Origin: Siderastrea siderea
Lineage: Eukaryota > Cnidaria > Anthozoa > Scleractinia > Rhizangiidae
Assembly (NCBI GenBank): GCA_964030785.1
Contig: OZ034967.1
Coordinates: 59,169,665-59,233,664 of the forward strand
DNA length: 64,000 bases
Direction of reading: 5' to 3'
The notes under the pieces are model-generated. The model saw only the letters and a program-made list of their open reading frames with translations, was not told the DNA's origin and did no database searches. Position numbers and translations under genes: made by a program. Positions within the stretch are counted from its first letter, which is position 1. Every line of letters starts with the position of its first letter. This document shows positions 13,771 through 27,800 of this stretch, piece after piece.

Positions 13771-14200
13771 TTTTGTGTTTTAATCGCGATCCAATAGAAA
13801 TTGGTACTTTATCGTCGAGAGTTACTCGCGCGATACTTGCTTACCATAATAGTTTTGGTTTTGCAGCAAAATGTTTGAATTGGTTGCTTTCCAACCCAAA
13901 CTGATAGCAAAAACAATTTCTTTATTGCATCAATATGTTTATATATAGATTTTTTTTTCGAAAGACGGGGATCAAAAACAGTTGCTTGTAGGGAAGAACC
14001 ACAGTATAATACAGCTTTTCGCACTACATTACTGAGCAAAAAGTAGAATCGCATTGCTTTGACAGTTCTTGAACCAATCACAAGCCAGCTTTTGAAACGA
14101 CATTATCGCAGAATAATGTCTTCTAATAAAATCAAAAGAGACCATTGGATCGCGTTTGATAGATTAAATCGATCCTGTTTTTACGCTTAGGTCTCTTCAC

Positions 14201-16800
14201 ATGCACGTGAGTCATAAAAGACGTCGCCTTGGATGTGGAACTACCCTCAGAAGACGAAAAATCGTCACCTTTCGCATTCTCACTGCCTACGAGAAAGGGT
14301 TCGAAAAATACGGTTTTTTTCTAGCTCACAAACCATTGGTCCTTCTAATTATCTCAATAACCGTTCTCGCTGCCTGCTGTCTGGGATTAATTCGTGTTAG
14401 TGTTGAAGAGCCCTCAAGACAATATTTTACCGTGACTAATAGCCAGTCCAGGGAGGACTTGCGCCATGCAGCTCAGTTCTTTCCGCTACTTGAAGCACGC
14501 AAAGAGCAGATCATCTTGATCCCTAAACATGGTAAAAACATCCTAAGTGAAGATTGCTTAAAGGACGCTGTGCTAGTACACCAGACCGTTGTGAACATCA
14601 GCCTTTACAAAAATATATGTTTCAGAAAACTTCATTCGGATAACACCATTCAAAGCTTTGTAAAACATGATTGCTTCATCAGCAGTCCTCTTGAGTTGGC
14701 TGGTGCTGATTTTAAACTTTTAAGCAACCTGCCTTCCATTCTGGCTCGTGAATGGAAAAATCCCAACACAGTACTTTCTACTGGGCAAACACTCCAATCC
14801 GCATTGAAGGAGATGCTTAGTGGCTTTAAAGTAGACCAGAAAACAGACCCGCCAACAGCCCGGGCTGACGCTCTTCGATTCATTTACTTTATCACGAAGG
14901 CAACCAAAGAAGAGGGAGACAGAAATATTTTTAACTTCGAAAAGTCTCTCGAGAGTAATGTGTTATCTACGAAACAGCGCTTGAAATGTGCATCAGTCTT
15001 CCTCAAGAATGAAAAAACTACATATGATGCTTTCCAAAGCATCTTGCAACCAGAGATTATGTCTCTATATCTGTCAGCTGTGGTTATGGTTTTACTTGTC
15101 TTTATTGTCATCTACTTTTCTTCCAGTAATCTCGGCTGCCTTACAACAGTGTTACTGATCTTCTTATCAATCCTGTTACCTCTGACAGGCGCTGTAGGTA
15201 TTATCTCAGTGGCAAAAATTCCTCTTTCCCAAACTACCTCTTTCATTCCCTTCCTGCTAATCGGAAAATCAACATCAGACGTTGTTTTCCTCATGGAAGA
15301 ATGGAAACGACAAAAGAAGGTACCATCACTTAAATATCGAGCCAGCAGCTGTGCTGTCAGAGCGGGAATACCCTCAGGAATGGCAGCATTTTGTGGAGTA
15401 CCGATCTTTGGAATTGCAATCAAATCATCCTTTCAAGTCATTTCTGATTTCTTCCTGGCAACACTTCTCACTTATGTCATTGTTTCGGTTGCATCTTTCA
15501 CAATAGCTGAAACTTTGCTATTGTATTTTGGTGGACAGTTAAAGGCATTCAACGCTTTCTGCACGAGAACCTGTTTCAGAAGGTCGTTATTTGCAAACGG
15601 CAGAAGCTTTGGGCCCATACAACAACTAACTGCTACACTGCGGCACTCTCTTGAAAGCGTCCGTGGGTTTCTTATTTCAGTTGGGGGCAAAGTAATCTCA
15701 ATCTTAATTTTGGCTTGCATCGTTACTTTGTGTGTGTTGTCAACCTTACAACCTGGCAAAAGAATAAGTACCACTGCAAGTCTATATCGCGGGCAAAATG
15801 GCAACAACTTCTACGAATTCAATGAAGCACAAAGAAAGTTCTTTGGAAACGAAACCGACGTAAGCATCGTTTTCTCCCAGAAGACTGACTATTCACAGAA
15901 GACTGTGCAAAATAAAATGATCAACATTTGTGAAGCATTAACAGATGCCACCTTCAGTCAGAAAAAAACAGTTTGTTGGATGGCCGCCTTGCTACAGTGG
16001 GTAAATCTTCAAAACATGAGTTGCTCAGGTTCACATTTCTATCGGTGTTTGAAGATTTTTCTTACTCAAAAGCAAAGCATCCCCTTTCGACGAGACTTTC
16101 GCTTTGAAGATTACAATCGTCAATCTCAAATTCTCGCTTCTCGCATTCATGTTCAGATGGCATTAAAAAGCCGATTTAAAGAAGACAAAAGATCGCTAGA
16201 GAAACTGAGAAACGATATGCCTAAACAATCTTCCTTGAAAGCAGCGCCAGTTTCAGAAGCCTTTTTTGAGCTTGATGACTTCTCGTGGCTGGAAAGAGAG
16301 ATGCTCATCTTTCTCTTGATCGCAACTTTTGTAGTCTTTGTCATTTGTCTGTTCTCCACCTTAAACTGTGAAATCAGTTTTTGCCTCGCAGTAACATTCA
16401 ATATACTGGTATTTGGAACAACAGCTATTATGGAACCCTTGTCAATGCACTTTAACCATATCACCGTCATCGCCTTGCTTCTGACAATTATAGTAGCCCT
16501 CAATTTCAGCCTTCAAGTAGCATATTCGTTCGTATTTTCTGAAAAACAAGAAGCAAGTGAACGCGTGAATGACGTTCTGTGCTCAGTCTCTTGGCCTGTG
16601 ATAACTGCAACACTGTTGGGGATATCTGGATCCGTTTCACTAGGCTTTATTTATCGAAGTCTAACAGACATTTTTTTCCGAGTAATTCCTCTGGTATTTG
16701 CATTAGGGTTGATTCACGCTCTCGTAGTACTCCCACCAATAATCACATTCTTTTTCGCCTGTATGAGGTGTTTTGATTCTCAGAATGATCTGGATGTGCT
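14201..16800 (+). other. N-terminal RND/Patched-related permease domain of the fusion
   Basis: Residues 1-867 have the full RND plan. There is a short basic cytoplasmic tail, TM1 (46-66), a large Cys-containing extracellular loop, TM2-TM6 (about 288-443, sterol-sensing-domain-like), TM7 (about 497-519), a second large loop, and TM8-TM12 (about 701-852). The N-terminal FEKYGFFLAHKP and the TM11-12 stretch ending IHALVVLPPI are typical of Patched-domain (PTCHD/ptr) proteins. At the TM4 proton-relay site the usual GxGxDD reads GKSTSD (355-360), so only one of the two Asp residues remains. The matching TM10 site has Asn-Phe rather than an acidic residue. It is intact as an ORF, but transport may be weakened or differently driven. 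Confidence 0.85.
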
Positions 16801-19800
16801 ACGTTTGAAGAAGGAAAAAATGTCGTTGAAATTACGGGACAGAGACATACCACCGGTCAAGTCTAAGCGTCCTGGTATATCAATCGTAGGCATCAGTTGC
16901 AGGTTCCCTGGGGCAAACAGTAAGGACATGTTTTGGAACTTACTCGAGCAAGGAAAGAGTTCAGTTGGTGCATTTCCACGGAACAGGAAAGAAATACACG
17001 AAAAGTTCTTTGAGCTTTATCATCCCAGGCGCTTTGTTAGTGGACGCCTGTGTGCTGTCAATGGTTCCTACTTGGAAGATATTGCAAATTTTGACAACAG
17101 GTTTTTCGGTATATCTAATCAGGAGGCTTGTGGGATGGACCCCCAACAAAGGATTCTCCTAGAGGTTGTGTACGAGGCCATTGAAGACGCTGGAATGAGG
17201 CTTGAAGACCTTCAGCAGTGCAAAACAGGGGTGTTTGTGGGTGTGATGAATTTGGAATACGGAGCTCTTATAACAGACTCATCGAACTACAATAACATCG
17301 ACCAGTTTTCATCAACAGGAATGACTGCATCAGTTCTTGCCAACAGAGTGTCCTTCTGTCTCAACCTAACAGGTCCAAGCTTCGCAGTTGATACAGCATG
17401 TTCATCGTCCTTGACTGCACTGAAACTTGCATGCGATAACCTGCACAATGAAGACTGCGAGATAGCCATCGTTTGCGCACCTAACATAGTCCTCAACCAT
17501 GCCATGCAAATGGTCTCCAGCATTGCTGGCCTTCTGGCACCTGATGGGCGCTGTAAGAGTTTTGACGCTTCTGGAGATGGCTATGGACGTGGCGAAGGCT
17601 TTGCAGCGGTTATTCTGAAACTGGCCCATGCAGCCTCGAGCGACAAAGACGACGAATATTGCGAGATAATTGCTTGTGGTATGAACAACGATGGTCAAAA
17701 TGCCGTACCCATGACTGCTCCCAGCTCAAAGACTCAAGCTGAATTATGTAGAACGGTTTTAGAGCATTCAGGTTTGAGTCCTCAAGACATTGGTTACTTT
17801 GAGGCGCATGGCACTGGTACTGCTATCGGAGACGTTATAGAGGTCACTTCCATTGCCGATGCCTACACCACAGGGACAACAGACACCACACGAAAGCTAC
17901 GAATTGGATCTGTTAAGTCAAACCTTAATCACACAGAATCTACATCCGGTCTTGCTGGGATTATCAAAGTCGCTCTAATGATCAAAAACAAGAGATTTGT
18001 GCCAACTGTTAACGTGCATGTCTTGAATCCTAAACTGAAGTTAGAGGAGAAAGGTCTTTTTGTGCAACAAACCAACGAACCCTGGAAGACAGAAAATGGT
18101 AAACCAAGAGTAGGTGCCGTGAACTCCTTTGGTTACGGTGGGTCAAACGTGCACGCTATCCTTCGAGAAGTTACAACAAAGCAGTCCGTTGACGGAGAAA
18201 ACGTTCAACGTCTGAATCATGTTCTCACTCTTTCCGCACGTTCACAAGACGCTTTGAAGAGGATGGCAGGGCTTTATTCTAAGTGGCTTAATGATAGTGC
18301 CCAAGATATGGATTCAACATTTGTGGAAAACTTATGCTATTCACTGAACGAACGCCGCAGTCAATTCCAACACCGGCTGGCACTTCCTTTTGGATCCATC
18401 TCTGAAGGGTCCAAGTCTTTGGCAGACTTTGCTGGGGACTCCAATGGATGGGAAAAGGTCGTTTCCTATGGTGAAGTGAAGTTTTCTAACCCCAAAATCG
18501 TCTTCATGTTTGGAGGCCAGGGATCACAATGGTACGCTATGGGAAGACAGCTGTTTGAAACTGAGCCTGTTTTTAAAGAGGCTGTATTGGCCGTCAACAA
18601 CTTAGTTCGAGACTTTGGAAAAACGTGGTCTCTTATAGATGAGTTGATGGCAACAGAAGACGAATCGAGGATCGCAGAAAATTCCATAGCTCAACCAGCC
18701 ACCTTTGCTGTGCAGTATGCGACCGCACAACTACTGATGTCTTGGAGAATCTATCCCTCCGCAGTTCTTGGCCACAGTTTGGGAGAGTTTACAGCAGCCT
18801 GTGTTGCTGGGATCATAACTCTCAAGGAGGCTGTGCAGCTGGTATTGACACGGTCTACTCTGCAGGATCAATGCCCCAGTAATGGAGGAATGGCTGCTCT
18901 GGGCATGTCAGAAGAAGAGGCAAGGAGGCTACTGATGGACCTGAGGTTAAGCGCTACACTAAGCATCGCCGCAGTCAACGATGCAAAGAGTGTAACAGTG
19001 TCCGGTGATTCCCAATCAGTTGAGGCCTTAGGTCAATATTTAGCCAATCACGCAAAAGAAACTTTCTGGCGCGTTCTTGGAACAAAACGAGCATTTCACA
19101 GCTCACATATGGAACTCATCAAGAAACCTTTTCAAGCAGCCATGAGGCGCGTCAAGTTAAACCCTCAGCTGTCCAAGATTCCAATGTACTCTACAGTGGA
19201 AGGTGAAGTCATCTCAGGTGAACAGTTTGATCGTGATTATTGGTGGCGGAACATTCGGTGTCCAGTCCAGTTCCAACCAGCATTGATGCACCTGCTCAGA
19301 GACGGTTATAAGCAGATCATTGAGATAAGCACGCAGCCGATACTAGCCCACTACGTCAAACAGATAGCTGTGCAAGAAAAACTTCAAGATCAAGCTGCTC
19401 CAGTTGTTTTGGCAACTCTGCCGCGTAAAAGAGTACCTGTCAGTGATCAAGGCAAGTCCTTTCTGCTAAACACAGTATGCAAATTGTACACGCTAGGATT
19501 TCCGGTTGACTGGACAAGTGTGCAGAGGAACCCATCGGCCAAATTTGTTCGATCGCTTAACTATCCATGGTTAGAGAGCAGCTTTTGGTACAGAGAACGT
19601 CCACCTCAAGGCATAATACCTCATCTCGGTACGGACAAAAGCACGGAGAGCAAAACACATCCGTTTTTGGGAAAGGTTAAGATGACCGAGCTGTATTCAG
19701 GCCTGCACTGTTGGGAAACTGAAATTGACCTCCATCGCTTTCCAAACCTGAAAGATCATGCTCTTATTCAGGGAGGTACTGTGATGCCAGGAGCAACCTA

Positions 19801-22800
19801 CCTGGAAATGGCCTTTGCAATGGTGAAAGACCTGTTCGTCGACGTGGTTGGATTAGAACTAACTGATGTAAGGCTCTCGAGCCTTCTGACGCTGCCTGAA
19901 ACACAGGTAACTAATTTACAATGCACAAATGTGGACGAATTGTTTTCATAAATAATCAAATAAATAGAAAGGCCTTGCACATGCCAACAAACACTCCCAT
20001 TTCTCCACCTCTTCCTGCCTAAATTTGGTTTCCCCGCCTAAATTCAGATAGATGTAGGCTATGAGAGCTTTCTTTCAGTGTTTTGTGTCATGTTGATTGC
20101 GTTCTCGATATTCTTTCTGAATTCTTGTCGACAAGAAGAAATTTCCTCTGAAACATGTTTTTCTCTAATGGTTTTTTCTTTGGTATTATAGGTTCGGTCT
20201 TTACGACTGCGCATTCACAAGGCCGACGGAATTGCGGAGGCCCAGTACAACATTACAAGTGTTCAGGACGATCAGTCCGAGATTAATCTAAGCAGTGGAA
20301 GAATCTCTGTGGATCTTCTGCATAAAAAAGAAATCCTTGAGAATGAAGGTACTACTTCTCTGGATGTCTTTTCGCCTTTTTTAATGTCACCGTCTAGGAG
20401 TTATGTTTAATTTAGACTGTACAACTCTGTTGCATATGGTGGAACTTTCTCCATTTAAAAGCTGTAGGATTGATTTATTCTTTTTTTGCATAGTAGTCCA
20501 GTCGTAAACTTATTAAAAACGACAAAGCCCTTACACTTTTACTAGTTTTGGATGAGTAGTCTCATTTGGAGACTAACTAAACCTCCGAAAATTACAGCCT
20601 TCTGTGCGGGACATTTCAATTTGCCATGTTTTTTGTATCCTATTAGCTTCTTAGCTTTAACCACACAATTTCCATATGCGCGTCTTCAAAAAATGAACTC
20701 CAAAAGATGTCAATCGAAATCGTTCGAACGATTGTCAGAGAGCAAGTACACGTATCCAACAACCTAAGACTTTTATGTACTTCTATCATTTTGTAGCTTC
20801 AAAGCAAGTAGGCGTCGTAGTAAACGAGCTGATGTCAAGCATGAAGAAAATGCCTGTCACCCGATTCAGAGAAATAACAGAAAAGTACGGGTTCAACTAC
20901 GGACCAACGTTCTCCATCATCAAAGAGATCTGGGAGTGCGATAACGAAGGGCTCTGCCTCATTGACATCAGTGAGTCACTTGCCATTCAAAGGGAAACTG
21001 GAAGTTACGTTATCCATCCTTCCATATTAGATGCCTGCCTTCAGTCATGCTTCATCCCACTGGGAAGCTCCTCTGCTGATGGCAAGTCCATTGTGCCAGT
21101 TGGTTTCAAAAGCATTACTCTCAATGACGTGCCATCAACCACCCACTTGTACTGCCACGTCAACGCCAGTGTGGCGGTGTTTGGGAGATTCGACGTCACA
21201 CTCATGAGTCCATCAGGGAATGTTTTGCTAACAATGAGTGACTTTCGCGTTGCGGAGCTGACAAGTTCACGGCGACAACTTCCCTTTGACGAGCTAGCAT
21301 ACGAAGTCCAGTGGAAAGAAGATGAGTTGCAAGGGCAAGGTAAACCTATGCCACAATTAACCTGCATAGTGCTCAAAGACTCCACTGATTTCTCAGTCAG
21401 ATTGCTGACAAAACTTCAGACATTTGATGTTAAAGTTGTCATCGTTAACCCACCAAATGCTGGCTGTTTTGATACCGAACTGGAAGAGGCAATACGAGGA
21501 GTCTTTGCAGACATACCAACCAGTAATTCATCCAACCTAAGGGTCATCAACCTATGGCCTCTGGAAGCATCACTTTTCCAGGAGAATTACGAAATCATTG
21601 AACAAGTCCAACGCCTGGTCTTCAACAGTTCCATCTTTTTATTGAAGCTGATGATTGAGAAAGAGCTGCTCGATTCTCGACTGTTCTTCATCACCGAGTG
21701 CACTCAGCTGCTGGATGCTTGTGACAGGGCTCCTGAGATGATATCCATTCCATGGGGTTCGACATTGTGGGGACTAAGACGAACAGCAAACCTCGAGGAA
21801 TTCAATCTCAGGGTGACTACTGTTGACCTGTGCAATAAGAAAGATCAACACGATGTAGATTCCTTGGTTAACGAGGTTCTGGGTGCAAGCATTGAGGATG
21901 AAGTCGCCTTTCGAAATGGCAAGCGATTCATAAATCGCCTTGTGAGGTCGAAATTACAACCGGAGAAATTAACAAAGACAGCTTCTAAAGAAAACAAGCG
22001 AAGGAGATCACTGTACTTGTCAACTATCCCTTCATCAAGAATACTGTGTCTGCGCCAGCAAAGTTTCGCGAAGCCATCTTCTAATGAAGTCACAGTAGAT
22101 GTTCACTTTTGCTGGACACCTTCAGAATCAGTGTTTGATTTATCCAAACCAAACGGATGTGTGTTTGTTAGCGGGAAAGTGACCGCACTTCCAGAAACGA
22201 AGGATCATACTTTACAGACTGGAGACGAGGTATGTGGTATTATTCCTTCTGGACGTGTTGCACGCTCCATCTCTATACACATCAGTAACGTGTTCGTACA
22301 ACCGGTCAGCCTAACAAAGGAGAAAGCTACATACATCCCTGCATGCCTGGCCTTAGCTTCTCATGCTCTTCAAAGAGCGGCATGCGGTGCACAAAATCAA
22401 AGGTTACTGGTGCACCAAGCTGACCGTGGTCCTGGTCCTGCAGCCGTTGTCCTTGCAAAAGCATCGGGTCACAGAGTGGTTTGCACTGTTTCCGACACTT
22501 GCAAAACGTGTACAAAAGCTGTTCTTGTCAATTTGGGAGCAGAGAGTGTGATGCGGCAGAATTTCTTCGCACTCAGCAATGATTCGAGCGACAAGTTTGA
22601 CGCAGTTTTGTTTTTCTTTCCACCTTCTCCAAACGCTCTTCAGAAAAGCAGCCGAGGTCTGAAAAAGGGGGGAAGAGTCATTATCTTGAGTTCCGAGTTT
22701 GCCGGCAACGTTGTGTTTCCTGCAAACAAGAACATCAAATATGAGAGAGAAGACATATCGGATATTCTACAGTCTCCTCTGGCATTTGAGAAGCTCAGTT

Positions 22801-24852
22801 TACAAAGCCTGGAAGTTTTGGAAAGCAAAGGAGTTTTAAAGCAGCTGCTGGGAATACAAGTGGAGTGTGCAGACGTGGTAGCATCAATCAAAGCTGCAAA
22901 CAGGTCCCTTAAGAAACAGTCATTTAAACAACAAGAAGTGAAAGAATCCTCTGACATTTCCTATGTGATTCAATCACTTACAACACTTCACGACGAACAC
23001 CATCTTGACGACGTCCCAGTGCTTCTGCCAGGCTTAGATGAATGTGGATTGAAAGGGAGCAGGACGTATTTGGTAGCAGGTGGATTGGGAGGATTTGGAT
23101 TTGAGGTCGCCTGCTGGATGGCGGAGAACGGTGCAGGGACTATTGGACTTCTCGGTCGCTCCAAACCCTCAGATGCAAAACGCCAAGAGCTGCGACAGAT
23201 TGAAATGAAAACCGGCGCTAAAATTCACACCTTTCAGGTATGTAAATTATCTACAAGTTGCTGTTCATAAAGGACGACAGGTGTTACGACTTCTTTCCCG
23301 TCACTTGGATGGGATGGTAGGCCATGGATTCGTTATGCCCAACAAATCATTGGGATTTAATACCCAATTACCTGTATACCCGTTGTTAGTAGAAAGACAA
23401 TGTGGAACAAAGCGTATTGTTTGAGGACTGGACCAAGAAGCCCTTAACTAGTACTGAGACTAGGTCTACCCGTTAAGCTCTTTACTGTAAGAACAAAGAC
23501 CAATGAGCTAGAATTTAATCCTTACATATAAAGCCATGCAGAGCCTACTTTGATTTACTCTTCTCATTCTAAGCTCATGACATATTTTCAGGTTGACATA
23601 TCTGACCAAAAACAAATTTCGAATTTCAAAGACCAGCTTCAGTCTCTTCCAAGTGTAGCAGGCATTGTACACACTGCTATGGTACTTCGAGACCAGTTCA
23701 TCAAGGATTTGTCATTTCAGAGCTTTAAAGAGGTCATGGGTCCGAAGATCAAAGGTACGTTTTGTTAATAACCGTAATTAGCTAATATTTATTTACTTTT
23801 ACACTAAACTTCAAAGTTTTGCACACTGGGGCTTGTCAAAGCGATAGCCAGGTTAGGAAATAAAAACGATATATGCGGGCTCTCATTGATTGAAAACTAT
23901 TTCCCCGAACCATATGGTAACATAACAAACTCCCGGTAATATGTACATTCCTGAAAGTTTCGCTCGGAAAAATCGAGCCAACTGAGAAACGCTCTCCTTT
24001 GGCTCCAAAAGATCTGTTGTGTTTATGGCCATCTCTGTACGGAAATGCGGAAGATTTTGTACTCCTTAAATATATACCAGAGATTTGCGCAGCAATTTCT
24101 TTCGAAACTAGGGCTTATTTCCAGTGTTCATCAACAGTACTAAATGAAGTGGAAATTTTTATTCTTAACAGCTCAAATTCGTTAGCAAATGGATATAAGA
24201 AAAATGATTGGATTTAGAAAGGTCAATACACCCTACGTCGTTCTTGACTTGTCACTGCTTTCCCGTAGTATCACATTAAGCCATGAGTAATTTTGACTTA
24301 TTCTTAGGTTCATTTTTACTGCATCAAATGAGTTTGGAAATGGATCTGGATTTCTTCGTCATGTTTTCGTCCATGGCGTCAATCGTGGGTAACATGGGAC
24401 AGTCCTCATACTCCGCTGGCAATGCCTTTCAAGATTCTCTTGCCCAGTACCGGAGACACGTGCTCGGTCTGCCGGCGCTTGCGATCAACTGGGGACCAAT
24501 CAGTGGAGCTGGTGTGATGGAAAGAGAAAGTGGCATCGCTAAGTTGCTCACCATGGCAGGATTGGGCTTTGTAAACGCTAAAGAAGGTAGGCTCTTTGCT
24601 TACAAAAGGATAAGGATGCCCTGAATTCTTTGCACAAGGATTTTCTTCCAGGCCTTCCGACAAATTGCGGTTTCATTTAGGCGAGAAAAATAATATTATC
24701 GAGCGCGGGAACCCGACTGGAGTTGTAACTGGCAAGACAAAACAATAGTAAGAATGTTTATCCTCCCAGATCAATACCTTTTGTAGAAGAATGAAATTCA
24801 GTGAGCTTTAGGTAGTCATCAGCATGAACGATTGCTAACTCAAGGCAAGCAA

Positions 24853-24887
<35 letters not shown>

Positions 24888-27800
24888 GCAACAACAATAA
24901 TAATATAATAATAATAATAATAACTAATAATAATAATGATAGAGAATTATCTCCTTAAGTCACAAGAACAGCAGATTTCTTCTGTATTGAGAGACTGTTC
25001 GGCAATGAACTGAACTGGTGAAATTACTGAGAGCTTGGCAAAGTTTTTTTTATAGCTGAAGCTACTTCATGGATCCCGTTTTATTGATAGCAAAATTTTC
25101 TCAAAATCCGATCCAATTCAAGTTAGATTTACACCATAAATCAAGTATCATTTTGTGATCCTCGTTTGTTCTCCACAGGCGCTAAACATATGGCTAAAGT
25201 ACTAACTGAGGAGCCAGGTCGCTGTCAAATCTCTCTCTTTGATGCGGACTGGCCTCGTTTCTTAAAGAGTAACGCAGGGCTTCGAAAAACTCCTCGACTG
25301 TCGGTCATCAGCAACGCAAGCAGCGCTTCTGACGGTCAGACGAGTTCATCAGAGTCTTTGGCCCAAAGAATCATTCTGGAGAAGGATCAAGAAAAGAGGA
25401 CGGAGCTTGTCAACGAGTACGTTGGCATGTCAGTGACAGAATGGACCGGAATTTCCTCGCTATCTGAGACAGATCTAAACAAGAGCTTGTACAGATACGG
25501 AGTCGACTCCACCGCGGCTCTGACTTTAAAAATGCAGCTTGAAACCAATTTGCAAGTCTCTTTTGAGGTACCGTGTATCATTTATTTACCATGTGCAGCC
25601 TACCCATTCCTACCCCTCAGGCTTAGGGATTAACGTCATTACCTGCCTCCTTTAAACTACTCCTGAGAAGAGAAAGAAAAATTCATCTTGATGTCTTAGC
25701 CCACCATAAAATGCTAAAAACACATATAGGGCCCTATTTCCTAAAAAAACTAAATATGATGTAATTATAAGGGGTATTCCACGATACCTCATACTGCAGG
25801 GATCTATCCTTTTGCGAGTCTTGATTGCTCCGGAATGGAACAGATTATCATGGCTACGGTATCACACACCTCAATGATACGTAGTCTATGTACATTTTCG
25901 AGATCAAACAATTCATAAACAAATTTTTCATGCTTCAGGTTTTCTACTTCATGCAACCTGATACCACTCCTCTAAAACTGGCGAGAGATATCGCTGCCAA
26001 GCTCAGTGGCAAAAAATCAGACTCCCAACAGCCCAAAGAACAGCCTCGAAATAGCGACACCCAAGAAACTGAGCCTGCGCAAAGACAAGCAGATCCCGAA
26101 AGAACTCAACCAGCTGATTTGCCAGGGAACCAGATACAAATTATACCACTGTACACTACCGAAGGCTCAGCTATAAAGTTTTTCTGTGTGCATCCCTCGC
26201 ATCGCTATGCAATGAGTTTGGTGCCGATATCTACAGGATTTCAAGGACAGGTAAAGTGAACAAAGGGAGATCATATTAGTATTTACTTTAGGGCAATACT
26301 GGTTCTCGGTAAGATGGAAGAACATGTCTGGATGCCACAATCACACGAGGAGCTCCCGTTGGTCACGAGTTGATCATGCGTGTCTTAGACGTAGTTGTCT
26401 TTCGCGTTGTAACTATGTTTTGTTTTTAAAGTTAAAGGATGAACGTAGAAAACGTGCGATTAACTGCTTTTACTGACTCAGGAGCGTATGACAAGAATTG
26501 TGGGTTATGACGTAGAACAATGATCACAGATATTGACCACGTTTTTGTTTTATGTTAATAACTCTTTCAGGATTTAGTGTCCTTCTATGCACTGGGCTTT
26601 ACTGACCCAACAGTAGTGGGTGAGGACTGGGGTGGAGTGCGTGAACTTGCCAAACATTACGTTCAACTGATCAGAAAGGAGCAGCGCCATGGGCCGTATT
26701 TTCTTGGTGGATACTCATACGGAGGGCTGCTTGCCTACGAGATAGCTTCCTTGTTGACGGAAAAGAACCAGAAAGTGGAGTTTGTGGCAATGATTGACAC
26801 ATTCCCTTGGTTTCCTCATTCACGGACTATCAGCACTAGACTGGCTTCCATGCAGGAGGATGAAAACTCACAACGTCGACATGTTAAGGTTTGGGGAGGT
26901 GTTTCTATCTCAGTGACTGTAAACTACGTCACAAAATCAATTGGCAAGTGTTACTTGCTTTCAAAAAGGAAAACAATGTTTTGTAAATCGTACGTACAAT
27001 AAACTGCAATTGTTCGTCTAGCTCAATAACGGATTTCACTCATAGCTTTTAGTTGCTGAAGAGGTGGCTAGCAGGGTTGCTAATTTGACCTCGTCCATCA
27101 GGACATACTGAAAAATAAAAATAAATATGAAACAAAAATGTTCAATTACAAATCGCAACTGCTGCCAGTTTAACCAGTTGCCAGCTGTCAAAAGTGGCTA
27201 ATTTATATTGAAAGGTCAAGAAGTAAACTTAGCATCACCGGCTTACAGCACCAGAAAGTGCATGAGAGCATTTTAAACCACTTTCAAGTATAGTACCGCT
27301 TCACGCCTATTTTACAGTGCATTATCGGTCCTGAAAAGCCCTAGTGGGGAATTTCAATAAAGTATGTACGCATGTATACGTATGAGTTTATCCAGGATAC
27401 GGATGTATAATTAGATGTACGGTCTAATTTTAATGAACAAAACAATCATTAAAAGCCGTCTTTCTTTCTAACAAATGTGGAAAATGTTTTCTGACACGCT
27501 TTCTTGTTGACAGTTTCTTTAAAAATACACCTTGTTTCACTGTCTTTCAGTTTCAGTTTGAAAGCCATCTGAGAAAACTGGCAGTAGACTCACTAAAGAT
27601 GACAGCTGATGAATACCAACGCCTGAGAGAGGAACATAGTCAAGAGTGGGTCATCGATGAGTTACAGAGTGGGAGCCTTGAGAGAGGGCTCGCTGCATAC
27701 AATCTGAGGGCTCTAAGAGATTCTTTGCTAAGGGACCATAGCGTCGCCAATAGAACCCACAACGAGTGGCAGCCGCCTGAGGTATGAGACGTCTTTTCAT

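Noticed and set aside
14201..16870. Idea that the RND-PKS fusion is an assembly chimera or two genes
   Set aside because: A single open frame crosses the junction with no stop, no splice signal is needed, and the N-terminus and linker look natural. Independent confirmation is still listed as the key test.
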